A DNA stretch of 64,000 nucleotides from CAWCKS01 sp963796195 (lineage in GTDB: Bacteria > Pseudomonadota > Alphaproteobacteria > Rhizobiales > Xanthobacteraceae): contig CAWCKS010000003.1 in assembly GCA_963796195.1 (NCBI GenBank), forward strand, positions 186,001 through 250,000. The letters run 5' to 3'. Under the pieces are notes generated by a model, which worked only from the letters and a program-made list of their open reading frames with translations, searched no databases and was not told the DNA's origin. Shown in pieces: positions 34,416-46,466 of the stretch. Numbering within the stretch: position 1 is the stretch's first letter; each line of letters starts with the position of its first letter. The translations under genes and the position numbers were made by a program.

Positions 34416-34525
34416 TCATCGCCCGGTTTAACCGGGCGATCCAGTACTCCGTAGCCGCTATTGTGCGAACATCGCCATCGCTGCGGGTTACCGGATGCCC
34501 CGCTTGAAGCGGGGCATGACGACCG
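34416..34525. repeat. Palindromic repeat between csaA and uvrB
   Basis: Contains CGCCCGG-ttta-CCGGGCG with GATCCAGTA, and CCCCGC-ttga-GCGGGG with CATGACGACC. The same pair of hairpins in the same order recurs at 43677-43770, so this is a two-hairpin mosaic element. Confidence 0.75.
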
Positions 34526-34545
34526 AAAGGCGACTGATCTGAAAT

Positions 34546-37529
<2,984 letters not shown>

Positions 37530-37632
37530 GGGCGGAATATGGCGTTCCGAGCGCTGAGAGGAAAGTGGGGGGACCGTATCATCCCCACTGCCGGAATTTG
37601 TCAGCAGCGGGGACGGGTTCCGAGCACGGGTA

Positions 37633-37708
37633 GGATGGGTAGAGCGAAGCGAAACCCATCATCAAGCGGCTGATGCTTCGATGGGTTTCGCTGGCGCTCA
37701 ACCCATCC
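37633..37708. repeat. GGATGGGT palindromic repeat upstream of uvrB
   Basis: GGATGGGTAGAGCGAAGCGA, then AACCCATC, is followed by its inverse GATGGGTTTCGCTGGCGCTC, then AACCCATCC: two inverted arms about 20 bp apart, a widespread rhizobial intergenic repeat. Confidence 0.8.
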
Positions 37709-37713
37709 TGCGA

Positions 37714-38784
37714 TCAAAGCTTCGGCAACACCTTCTCTTTCAGCAGCACCATCGAGCGGCGCGCCAGCGCCGGATCGGCCCAGTCCTTGCCGGCATAGAG
37801 CAAGGTGCCGAAGTCGCCGATCGTTTGGCGGAACGCCAGAAGCTCGTCGGCAACCTTGTCCGGCGTGCCCCAGATCACGAGATCGTCGAGCACGCCGTCG
37901 AGCGTCACCGCGCTGTCGGGGATTGTCGCATTCTCCTTGAACTGGTTGCCGCGGCCGCCCTTCAGCAGTTTTGTCAGCAGCTGCTTGTAGTAGTAGCGAT
38001 ACGGGCTTTGCGGGCCGAGGGCGTAGGCCTCGGCCTGCGCGAGATCGTCGGCAACGAAAACCGATTTTGCCACGCGCCAGTTTGTGGGATCGGGCTGCCG
38101 TCCGCCGCGCGCGCAGCCGCCGACATACATGGTCCAGTGGGTCGCAACCCATTTCGGCAGCAGAAAGTTGGCCGAGATCACCTCCCAGCCGCGCGCGGCC
38201 GCCTCGCTGACACTTTGCGAGTAGGGCGACACCGCGGTCACGACGATGGGCGGGTGCGGCTTCTGCAACGGCTTGGCGATGAACCCTTGCCCGATCTCGG
38301 TCATCATGGTGCGCGCGGTCGAGAGCTTCCAGTAGCGGCCTTCCAGATCATACGGCGGTTCGCTCGCCCAGATCTTGAGGACGAGGTCGATCGCCTCGCG
38401 GAACATCGCGGTGCGGTCGGCATCGAGATTACCGAACACTTCGGCGTCCGACATCAGCCCGCCCGGGCTGATGCCGAAATTGAAGCGGCCGTCGAGCATG
38501 TGGTCGAGCATCGCGATTTGGGCTGCGACGGCCGCCGGGTGCGTGTTCGGCAGGTTGACGGTGCCGGTGCCGAGCCGCATGCGTTTGATGTCGTTCGCGA
38601 TCCAGGCGAGGAAGCTGATGCAGGAGGTGATGTTCTCGGCCTGGTCGGTGGTGTGCTCGCCGACATAGGCCTCCGTGAAGCCGAGCTCGTCGGCCAGCAC
38701 GAAGGCCTCGCGATCCTCGCGCAGCGACTGTCGCCAGTCCTTGTCCAGCGGATGGATCGGCATGGTGAAGAAGCCGAGGTTCAT
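37714..38784 (-). CDS. LLM class flavin-dependent oxidoreductase
   Basis: A 356-residue luciferase-like monooxygenase (bacterial luciferase TIM barrel) that would use reduced FMN. Recognisable features are MNLGFFTMPIHPLDKDW, FTEAYVGEHTTDQAEN, RLGTGTVNLPNTHPAAVAA and FNFGISPGGLMSDAEVFG. GAGGAGG lies about nine bases before ATG 38784. It is the last gene of a minus-strand run with an amide/branched-chain-type ABC importer and an intradiol dioxygenase, so oxidation of an imported aromatic compound is the natural guess. Confidence 0.9.
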   Translation of the reverse strand: MNLGFFTMPIHPLDKDWRQSLREDREAFVLADELGFTEAYVGEHTTDQAENITSCISFLAWIANDIKRMRLGTGTVNLPNTHPAAVAAQIAMLDHMLDGRFNFGISPGGLMSDAEVFGNLDADRTAMFREAIDLVLKIWASEPPYDLEGRYWKLSTARTMMTEIGQGFIAKPLQKPHPPIVVTAVSPYSQSVSEAAARGWEVISANFLLPKWVATHWTMYVGGCARGGRQPDPTNWRVAKSVFVADDLAQAEAYALGPQSPYRYYYKQLLTKLLKGGRGNQFKENATIPDSAVTLDGVLDDLVIWGTPDKVADELLAFRQTIGDFGTLLYAGKDWADPALARRSMVLLKEKVLPKL

Positions 38785-38818
38785 TTTTTTGCGCCTCCTC
38801 GCCAATGACGGGTCGAGA

Positions 38819-39554
38819 TCACACCCCGCCGAGGTACAAGCGTTTCACGAGATCGTTGGCCTTCAGCTCGTCGACCGATCTCGCCGCGACCGCGATCTCG
38901 CCGTGCACGATGATATAGCCGCGGTCGGCGATACGGATCGCCTGGTTGAAATTCTGCTCGGCCATCAGCACCGTCAAGCCGAAACGCTGCTTCAATTCGG
39001 CGATCGCAGCGATGGTCTGCGACACTAAGAGCGGCGACAGGCCGACCGAGGGCTCATCGATCAGGAGCAGCCGCGGCGACGACATCAGCGCGCGCGCGAT
39101 CGCGAGCATCTGCTGTTGCCCGCCCGACAGCGTGCCGGCGAGCTGGCGTTGCCGCTCCTTCAGCACCGGAAACGTCTCGAAAGCGTGCGCAAGGTTGTGG
39201 CCGATCGCGCCGCGCGCCGCCTTGCGGAACGCGCCGAGCATCAGGTTCTCCGCGACCGTCAGCTTCGGAAACAGCCGTCGCCCCTCCGGCACCAGCGCGA
39301 CCCCGAGATCGACGATCGCCTCGGGCGGCAGGTCTGTGAGATCGTGCGTCGTGCCATCGACCTCGAGCACGATCACGCCCCGCGTCGGCCGCACCAGGCC
39401 GGCGACGCATTTCATCAGCGTCGATCTTGCCGTTGCCGTTGGTGCCGAGCAGCGCCACGGTCTCGCCGGCCTCGACGTTGAGCGACACGCCGCGCAGCGC
39501 CTTGACCGCGCCGTAGCCGGCGTCGAGCTGATCGATCGCGAGCCTAAGCGCCAA
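38819..39554 (-). CDS. livF: ABC transporter ATP-binding protein, LivF type (frameshifted)
   Basis: One of two ATPases of a HAAT-family importer. The TTG at 39554 has GGAGG six bases upstream and overlaps the livG end by 11 nt, giving ALRLAIDQLDAGYGAVKAL. Near 39425 an added base turns GNGKSTLMKCVAG into GNGKIDADEM, destroying Walker A in the raw frame. Downstream the signature LSGGQQQMLAIARAL, Walker B (LLLIDEPSVGL) and MAEQNFNQA are intact. It ends KRLYLGGV, as usual for LivF. Confidence 0.9.
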
Positions 39555-40285
39555 GATAGGCCTCCTGCACCCGCTTGTCGGCCATCACCTGGTCGGGCGT
39601 GCCGAGCGCGATGATACGGCCGGCATCGAGACACATCACGCGCTGCGAGAATTTCATCACCGCCTGCATGATGTGCTCGATCATGATGATGGTGATGTCA
39701 TCGGCGGCAAGGCTCATCAAAAGCTCGAGCACCTCGTCGACCTCGGCGCCGGACAGCCCCGCCATCGCCTCGTCGGAGATCAGAAGCTTTGGCCGCGCGG
39801 CGAGCGCGCGCGCCAGCTCCATCTTGCGCAGCTCGACCTGGGTCAGCGTCGTGGTCGGCGGCATCGGCGCGTGCCGCAAGGCCGATGCGCGCCAGGATCG
39901 CCAGCGCGGCCTCACGCTGGTGCGCGGCGCTCTCGAACACGGCGTGGCCGGCGGCGAAGTCGAGCGCCACCATCAGGTTCTCGGCCACGGTCATGCTCTT
40001 GAACGGCCGCGGGATCTGGAAGCTGCGCGCGATGCCGCGCCGCGCCCGCACGTACGCCGGCAGGCCGGTGACGTCCTCGCCGGCGAACGTCACGGACCCC
40101 TTTTGCGGCGAGAGCGCGCCGGAGATGCAGTTGATCAGCGTGGTCTTGCCGGAGCCGTTCGGTCCGATCAGGCCAAAACGTTCGCCTTTCCGGATATCGA
40201 CGCTGACATTGTCGAGCGCGACGAAGCCGCCAAAATTCTTGGTCATGCCGGCGATCGCAAGCAGTGGTGTGTCGGCGGTACTCAC
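39544..40285 (-). CDS. livG: ABC transporter ATP-binding protein, LivG type (frameshifted)
   Basis: Second ATPase of the importer, about 246 residues. The GTG at 40285 overlaps the livM stop. Walker A is GLIGPNGSGKTTLINCISG. At about 39866 one added C shifts the frame within ADA-PTTTLTQVELRKME, but ELRKMELARALAARP, Walker B-region LLISDEAMAG, and IEHIMQAVMKFSQRV follow in the second frame. The signature helix reads LTQVELRKMELARAL in place of the usual LSGGQ, as in other LivG-like relatives. Confidence 0.9.
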
Positions 40286-41250
40286 GCGACGCCTCCGGCG
40301 CGGACGCGCGCCAGGAAAGCGTCGCGCAGGCCCAGCAAGCCCTTTGGCGCGGCGACCACGAACAGCACCAGCATGATGCCGAGCACCAGCACATTGACCT
40401 CGGACGAGATGGTCACGGCCAAAACCTGCTGCGTCACGCCGAGCAGGATCGCGCCGAGCACCGGGCCGGTCCAGTGCGCGGTGCCGCCGATCAGCGCCAT
40501 CGCCAGCACCGAGACCGAGTAGTTCAGGTTGAACGCCGACGACGGGTCGGCGTATTGCAGGTACATCGCCGACGGCGCGCCGGCCGCCGACATCAGCGCG
40601 CCGGAGATCACGCAGGCGACAACCTTCAGCCGCAGCGTCGGCACGCCGGACAATTCGGCGGCCAGTTCGTCGTCCTTTAGCGCCTTCAGGCCGCGGCCGA
40701 TCCGCGAGATCTGGATGCCGCGCGCGACCGCGATCGCCAGCACCGCCAGCAGCGCCTGCACGACGAACAACAGCTTCACGTAGGTGTCGAACGGCGCGAT
40801 GACGGGCGGGCGCTGCAGCTGGATGCCGGCCGCGCCGCCGACGAAGCGCCAGTTGATGACCAGCGTTTCGACGATGATTGCGAGTGCGATGGTCGCGATC
40901 GAGAAGAAGATGCCGCGCAGCCGCAGCGTCAGCAAGCCGACAGTACCGCCGAGCAGCGCACCGACCGCGGCCGCCGTGGCGATCTGTACCAGCAGCGGCG
41001 CGCCAAACGCCTTGGTCAGGAACACCGCGGTGTAGACGCCGATGCCGAAGAACGCGTTGGTGCCGAAATTGACGTAGCCGGCAGCGCCGCCAAGGATGCT
41101 CCACGCGGTCGCCAGCACGATGAACTGCAGGATGACGTAACCGGCGAAGAACGGATATTCGTTGCGCACGATCTGCGTCATCGCCAGCACGGCGACGAGA
41201 AACACCGCCATGCCGATCCAGAATGCGATCGTGTTCGCTTTCATCGTCAT
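40282..41250 (-). CDS. livM: ABC transporter permease, LivM type
   Basis: A 322-residue inner-membrane permease with about nine hydrophobic segments. The LivM features NFGTNAFFGIGVYTAVFL and SRIGRGLKALKDDELAAELSG (the ATPase-contacting EAA-like loop) are present. ATG 41250 overlaps the livH stop (ATGA). Partner of LivH in the channel. Confidence 0.93.
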   Translation of the reverse strand: MTMKANTIAFWIGMAVFLVAVLAMTQIVRNEYPFFAGYVILQFIVLATAWSILGGAAGYVNFGTNAFFGIGVYTAVFLTKAFGAPLLVQIATAAAVGALLGGTVGLLTLRLRGIFFSIATIALAIIVETLVINWRFVGGAAGIQLQRPPVIAPFDTYVKLLFVVQALLAVLAIAVARGIQISRIGRGLKALKDDELAAELSGVPTLRLKVVACVISGALMSAAGAPSAMYLQYADPSSAFNLNYSVSVLAMALIGGTAHWTGPVLGAILLGVTQQVLAVTISSEVNVLVLGIMLVLFVVAAPKGLLGLRDAFLARVRAGGVA

Positions 41251-42122
41251 CGGCCGAGCAGCCCCTGCGGGCGGATCGCGAGCACGCCGAGCAGCATCGC
41301 AAACGAAATCGCCGGCGCCCACGACGCGCCGAACATCGTCAGCACGATCAACTCGGCGACGCCGAGAATCAGGGCCGCGATCAGCGTGCCGGTGATGCTG
41401 CCGAGCCCGGCCATCACGACGACGCAGAAGGTGCGGCCGATGTAGGCGCGGTCCAGCGTCGGTTCGACTGGAGCTACGATGATCAACAGCGCGCCGGCAA
41501 TCCCGAGGACTGACGTGGCGATGGCAAAGGCGAGCTGCTTGACGCGCAACGGATTCGCCCCCATCAGCCGCAGCGCTTCTTCATCCTGCGCCACCGCGCG
41601 GATCGCGCGCCCCATGAAGGTCTTCGACAGATAAAGCGCAAGCAGCGCGGTCAGCGACAGCGCCACCGCGAACGCCACGATCTGCCGGTAGGGGATGCGC
41701 ATGTCGCCGAGCCGCAGCGACTTGCCGATATAGTCGGCGGTGACCGTGCGCTGGTCGACGCCGAACTGCAGGATAATCAGCACCTCGATGATGAAGGCGA
41801 TGCCGAAGAAGAACGCGATGCCGCGGACGCTTGCGTCCGTGCCGCGCTTCTCGAACGTCTCGTAGTAGAGCCGGTACGACAACAGCCCGAGCACGAAGAA
41901 GACCGGCGTGATCAGGAGGCCCGCGAGCAGCGGATCGATCTCGTAAGAATCGTTCAGCACGAACACGCCATACGAGGCCAGCACCAGGAACGCCGGATGC
42001 GCCACGTGCGGCACGTCGAGCAGCCCGAACGTGATCGACAGCGAGACGCTGACTGCGGCGTAGAAGCAGCCAAGCAGCAGCCCCAGCACGACCGCGTCGC
42101 GCAACAGGTCAAGCGAGAACAC
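41247..42122 (-). CDS. livH: ABC transporter permease, LivH type
   Basis: A 291-residue permease with about eight hydrophobic segments. It has GLLLGCFYAAVSVSLSITFG at the N-terminus, and the cytoplasmic loop KTFMGRAIRAVAQDEEALRL, then MGANPLRVKQ, which docks the ATPases. The start is GTG 42122. It is separated from its binding-protein gene by a 194-bp gap with repeat-like sequence. Confidence 0.93.
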   Translation of the reverse strand: MFSLDLLRDAVVLGLLLGCFYAAVSVSLSITFGLLDVPHVAHPAFLVLASYGVFVLNDSYEIDPLLAGLLITPVFFVLGLLSYRLYYETFEKRGTDASVRGIAFFFGIAFIIEVLIILQFGVDQRTVTADYIGKSLRLGDMRIPYRQIVAFAVALSLTALLALYLSKTFMGRAIRAVAQDEEALRLMGANPLRVKQLAFAIATSVLGIAGALLIIVAPVEPTLDRAYIGRTFCVVVMAGLGSITGTLIAALILGVAELIVLTMFGASWAPAISFAMLLGVLAIRPQGLLGR

Positions 42123-42316
42123 GGGGGCGCCCTTTTACGTCCTCAACCCGCGGCGCCGCGGGAGCGGGGACCGCGCGAAGCGCGGTGTGATGGGGCGAGC
42201 GGCAATGTCGTTGCCTTCATCGGTGCTGAGTTCGTCGGAGGCCCTCACCACCATGCTACGCATGGTCCCCCTCACCCGCTTTCGCGGGGAGGACTGGCAA
42301 GAGCACGACGCGCCGC
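42123..42316. repeat. Repeat-like intergenic sequence inside the ABC operon
   Basis: Holds CCCGCGGCGCCGCGGGAGCG and CCCTCACCCGCTTTCGCGGG, GC-rich palindromic units of REP type, between the binding-protein gene and livH. Such a hairpin often sets a higher level of binding protein than of permease. Confidence 0.5.
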
Positions 42317-43561
42317 TTACTTCCTCGCCGCCTCGAACGGCGTGACGAGCTCGCCGCTCTTGAGCCGCGCCGGGGCCAGGATCGCCTGCTTGCCCACGGA
42401 GCGGAACTGCTCGATGTTTTTGTCGGTGACGTTGTGGAACTGCGCCATCAGCGTACCGCCCTCCTTCCATTCACCGTCGGCATCGAATGCGATCGGCCCG
42501 ACGATGGTCTTCAACTCGTGCTCGTGCAGGTATTTGGCGATGCCCTTCTGGTCGAGCGACTTCGTCGCATTGACCGCCTGCTCGAGCAGCTGCCCCATCG
42601 CGTAGCCGTAGGGCGAGATGTAGAAGCCGAGCGGGTCGACCTTGGCTTCGACCGCGCGCTTGGCGTAGGTCTCGAAATAGGCCTTGGTGCCGTCGAAATA
42701 CATGCTCGGCTCCGGCAGCCAGGTGTTGTAGTTGACGACGCCGTTGAGCAGCGAACCCATGCCCTCCATCACGGCCGCGTTCTGCAGGCCGACCATGCCG
42801 CCGCCGAACAGTTTCACGTTGTCGCCAATCCCGATCTCGTTCACCGCGCGCAGGATGCCGGCGGAATCCGGCGGATAGGACGCGACATAGACGATGTCGG
42901 GGTTCGCCGACTTCAGCGCGCGCACGATCGACGAGAACTCGGTCGTGGTCGGCGGATAGCTCTGGTCGTAGACGATCTCGAGCCCCATCTTCTTGGCGAC
43001 GTCGCGGGCGGTGCCGGCCAGGTTCTGCGCGAACTCCTGGTCGGAGATCAGCAGCGCGACCGTCTTGCCGCCGGCCTTCTTGCCGATGTCGAGATATTCC
43101 GCCGCCTGGCTTTCCCGCGGTCCCCACGGCGCATTGTTGAACCACATGTCGTGGTGGACCTTGCTGTTCACCTGGAACGAGAAGTTGCCCATCAGCAGCA
43201 GGCCGCGCTGTTTCGCCAGCGGCAGCAGCGGCGCGGTCGGCACCGTCGCATAGGGCGCGAACAGGATGTCGACCTTGTCGACGTCGAGCAGTTTGGCGTA
43301 GATCGCCGGCGTCTCCGCCGCGCTCGACTTGTCGTCATAGACCACGAGCTCGACCTTGCGGCCGAGCAGTCCGCCCCTGGCATTGATGTCATCGCGCCAG
43401 ATCTGGATGCCGAGCAGCGATGATTTGCCGGCCGCGGCAAGCCCGCCGGTCTGCGCCATCGACATCCCGATCTTGATCGGCCCGTCTTCGGCGATCGCGC
43501 CTGAAGCAAAGCCAATAGCGGCGGCGGCGATTGCGCCGCCGAGCAGCGTCCTGCGTTTCAT
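42317..43561 (-). CDS. ABC transporter substrate-binding protein (HAAT family)
   Basis: A 414-residue periplasmic type I binding protein. The signal peptide starts MKRRTLLGGAIAAAAIGFAS and is cleaved near AIAED. Family motifs include IKIGMSMAQTGGLAAAGKSS, INARGGLLGRKVELVVYDDK and FAPYATVPTAPLLPLAKQRG. GGAGG lies just upstream of ATG 43561. It is the binding protein of the livHMGF genes. Relatives bind amino acids, amides or aromatic acids, so the ligand remains open. Confidence 0.93.
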   Translation of the reverse strand: MKRRTLLGGAIAAAAIGFASGAIAEDGPIKIGMSMAQTGGLAAAGKSSLLGIQIWRDDINARGGLLGRKVELVVYDDKSSAAETPAIYAKLLDVDKVDILFAPYATVPTAPLLPLAKQRGLLLMGNFSFQVNSKVHHDMWFNNAPWGPRESQAAEYLDIGKKAGGKTVALLISDQEFAQNLAGTARDVAKKMGLEIVYDQSYPPTTTEFSSIVRALKSANPDIVYVASYPPDSAGILRAVNEIGIGDNVKLFGGGMVGLQNAAVMEGMGSLLNGVVNYNTWLPEPSMYFDGTKAYFETYAKRAVEAKVDPLGFYISPYGYAMGQLLEQAVNATKSLDQKGIAKYLHEHELKTIVGPIAFDADGEWKEGGTLMAQFHNVTDKNIEQFRSVGKQAILAPARLKSGELVTPFEAARK

Positions 43562-43676
43562 TGGTCCTCCCTGAACCCCGTTATGTCTTGTGTTTTTGAA
43601 CTTGCGCCGGTCATTTTTGTTTTTGGCCCGGTCGCGATGTCGGTCGTTGTGCCGTTCTGACACCGCTCGTCGCCCG

Positions 43677-43770
43677 GCGTGACGCGGGCGATCCAGTAGT
43701 CTTTGCGCGGAAACAACGTGCGACCTGCCGCTTTGTCACGGGATGTCCCGCTTATCGCGGGAATGAGCGG
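43677..43770. repeat. Two-hairpin mosaic repeat, second copy
   Basis: CGTCGCCCGGCGTGACGCGG, then GCGATCCAGTAGTC, and GGATGTCCCGCTTATCGCGG, then GAATGA. Same organisation as the repeat at 34416-34525. Confidence 0.72.
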
Positions 43771-43786
43771 AGAAGCGGCCTGTCCC

Positions 43787-44714
43787 CTATCCCCCCGCTG
43801 CCGTTGCCGCCGGCTTCGTGATCGCCGCCGGATCCGAGCCGACGCGGCCGCTCACCTTGTCCGCCGCGCTCTCGCGCGCCAGTTTCAGGTCGAACCGGAT
43901 GCTCGGCAGCCCCTTGAGCGGACAATTCGGATCGTTCGCGACCAGATCAACCGCGAGATCGCCCGACGAGCCGAACACCACGTCGTCGGCGAGGTGCGGA
44001 TCGTCGCGCAGGTAAAGCGCGGTGACGAGCTCACGATAGCCAGGCGCGCCGACCAGGAAATGGATGTGCGCGGGGCGCATGCCGTGACGCCCCTGCGATT
44101 TCACCAGCGTGGCCGACCGGGCCGTCCATCGGGATCGAGTAGCCGATCGGCTTCACCGTGCGCAGGTGGTAGCGGCCGTCGGCGTCGGTCGAGAATACGC
44201 CGCGATAGTCGACCTCCGTCGCGCTCTCCTGGATGTCATAGAGCCCGTCGGCGCCGGTCTGCCACACCGAGACGGTGGCGCCGCTAAGCGGCTTGCCGTT
44301 GACATCGGTGATGCGGCCATACAGCGCGCACTCGGTGCCCGGCTTCACTTTCTTCGCGATCTGGCTGCCGGCTGCGAGCTTCGGCGTGGTCTCGCGGTAG
44401 AATGGGCCGAGCAGGCTGGTGTGCGTGCCTTCCTCGATCGCGGTCTTGTCGTGCAGGCCATTGACCAGCGCCGATAGCCCCATCGTGTCGGACAGCAGGA
44501 TGAACTCCTGCCGCTCCGGCGTGCACATCTGGCCGACCCGGGTCATGAACTCGATGCCCTTGATCCATTCGGCCGGCGTCAGGTTCACCTCGCGGGCAAA
44601 GGCGTGCAGGTGCTTCACCGCCGCCGCCATGACCTCCTTTTGCCGCGCATTCGGCGTGGTCGCCATCTGCTCCAGCACCGCGTCGGTGATGGTTTCGGGC
44701 GTCAATTCTCGCAT
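43787..44714 (-). CDS. Intradiol ring-cleavage dioxygenase, hydroxyquinol/catechol 1,2-type (frameshifted)
   Basis: A non-haem Fe(III) enzyme that opens catechol-like rings between the hydroxyls. From ATG 44714 (MRELTPETITDAVLEQM) a helical dimerisation domain is followed by SLLGPFYRETTPKL and the core. Iron ligands are recognisable as Tyr in PIGYSIPMDGPVG and the His pair in QGRHGMRPAHIHFLVG. One added base near 44115 breaks the frame between GPVG and LVKSQG. The length of about 309 and the N-terminal domain fit hydroxyquinol 1,2-dioxygenase best. First gene of the ABC importer operon. Confidence 0.88.
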
Positions 44715-44919
44715 CCGGCTTCTCCTTGAATACGCGCGGCTCGCACGCGCGGGTATTTGTCGTTGAGGTAAGCCTAGCGCCGTCCGCTTGCCGCCGCTAG
44801 GCGTGGGACGTGGCCTTCGCCTAAAGTTTTGGAAGGGTTTGCCTTTGGGCGTTGAAATGATGCAAGCGCCTCCCACATTCCCGGTCCCGAACACAAAAAA
44901 ATTTCGCGGGAGAAAGCCC

Positions 44920-46161
44920 ATGTCTTACGGGAAAATGCGCCCATCCATTTTGCGCGCCGCAACACTGTCGGCCGCTGTCATTCTCACCACCACCGGATTA
45001 GCCGTCGCCGCCGGCCAGTACGATCCCGGCGCCAGCGACACTGAAATCAAGATCGGCAACATCATGCCGTATAGCGGGCCGGCGTCCGCCTATGGCGTGA
45101 TCGGCCAGGCCGAGGTCGCCTACTTCAACAAGGTCAACGAGGAGGGCGGCATCAACGGCCGCAAGGTCACCTTCATCACCTATGACGATTCCTACAGCCC
45201 GCCGGCGACCGTCGAACAGGCGCGGCGGCTGGTCGAGGGCGACAAGGTGCTCCTGATCTTCAATTCATTGGGCACTGCGCCCAACACCGCGATCCAGCGT
45301 TACCTCAATCACGAGAGGGTGCCGCAGCTGTTCGTCGCGTCAGGCGCGACCAGGTGGAACGATCCAAAGCATTTTCCCTGGACGATGGGCTGGCAGCCGA
45401 ACTACCAGACCGAGGCCGGCATCTATGCGAAATACATCCTGCAGAACAAACCCGACGCGAAGATCGCCGTGCTCTATCAGAACGACGACTACGGCAAGGA
45501 TTATCTCAAAGGCCTGGTCGATGGGCTCGGCGCCAAGGCCAGCCAGATCGTGGCGAAGCAGAGCTACGACGTCTCCGAGCCGACCATCGATTCCCACATC
45601 GTCAGCCTGCAAGCCTCCGGCGCCGACGTCTTCGTCGCCGTCGCGACGCCGAAATTCGCCGCGCAGTCGATTACGAAGGTGCACCAGCTCGGCTGGCATC
45701 CGATGTTCCTGCTCAACAATGTCAGCGCCTCGGTCGGCAGTGTGCTGAAGCCCGCCGGCCTCGATAACGCGCAGGGCATCATCTCGGCGGCCTACCTGAA
45801 GGACGAGACCGATCCGGAGTGGAAGGATGCGGCCGACATGAAGGAGTGGAACGCGTTCATGGACAAGTATCTACCGTCCGCCGACAAGTCCGACGCCAGC
45901 AACGTCTACGCTTATGCAGTGACGCGCACGCTGGTGGAAGTGTTGAAGGCGTGCGGCAACGATTTGACCCGCGCCAACATCATGAAGCAGGCCGCGAGCC
46001 TGAAGAATTTTGACCCGGGCCTGCTGTTGCCTGGCATCACCGTCAACACCAGCCCCACCAGTTTTGCGCCGCTCCAGCAATTGCAGCTGATGCGCTTCGA
46101 CGGCGACACCTGGAAACGCTTTGGCCCGGTGATGTCAGGCGCCGGCCACACCGGGACGTGA
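44920..46161 (+). CDS. ABC transporter substrate-binding protein (HAAT family), second
   Basis: A 413-residue periplasmic binding protein, divergent from the dioxygenase operon. GGGAG precedes ATG 44920 (MSYGKMRPSILRAATLS), and the signal peptide is cleaved near AVAAG. Motifs: EIKIGNIMPYSGPASAYGVI, EEGGINGRKVTFITYDDSYS and AVLYQNDDYGKDYLKGLVDG. It may feed the same LivHMGF permease with a different ligand, since no second permease set is in the window. Confidence 0.93.
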   Translation: MSYGKMRPSILRAATLSAAVILTTTGLAVAAGQYDPGASDTEIKIGNIMPYSGPASAYGVIGQAEVAYFNKVNEEGGINGRKVTFITYDDSYSPPATVEQARRLVEGDKVLLIFNSLGTAPNTAIQRYLNHERVPQLFVASGATRWNDPKHFPWTMGWQPNYQTEAGIYAKYILQNKPDAKIAVLYQNDDYGKDYLKGLVDGLGAKASQIVAKQSYDVSEPTIDSHIVSLQASGADVFVAVATPKFAAQSITKVHQLGWHPMFLLNNVSASVGSVLKPAGLDNAQGIISAAYLKDETDPEWKDAADMKEWNAFMDKYLPSADKSDASNVYAYAVTRTLVEVLKACGNDLTRANIMKQAASLKNFDPGLLLPGITVNTSPTSFAPLQQLQLMRFDGDTWKRFGPVMSGAGHTGT

Positions 46162-46466
46162 GGGAGCGAAGTCGTCGGTCCCCCGTCGTATTGCCATGCT
46201 CACGGCGCGGGGATATGGCTCGGCAAATCGCGACCTTAGGGTTACGCAGATTAGCCCATCCCAAGCGAGATGCCCGGCGCAAGGCCCCGCGCGCGGGCAT
46301 GACGAAAAGCATGGCCTTGCGACAATCAGTCCGACCAAGACTATGTCCAGTCCCTAAGACATGCAGTCCCCAAGGCTTGCCTCGATTTAATCTTCTCGTC
46401 AGGACGTCGTAATCGGCGCGCGCTTATCTCTCCAGCAAGGGCTTTCACCTTTCTGGAGACGCAACC
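46162..46466. other. Gene-free stretch before the Do-like protease
   Basis: No gene is supported. It contains a fragment resembling the GGGATGCCCG/CGGGCATGACG palindromic repeats near 46268-46302 and presumably the protease promoter. Confidence 0.5.

Noticed and set aside
37530..37560. LexA/SOS box upstream of uvrB
   Set aside because: GGAA-N7-TTCC is present, but the alphaproteobacterial LexA box is a GTTC-N7-GTTC direct repeat, which is absent.
39698..41302. 534-codon minus-strand frame
   Set aside because: It joins out-of-frame livM sequence to the real livG N-terminus; only the livG part is genuine.
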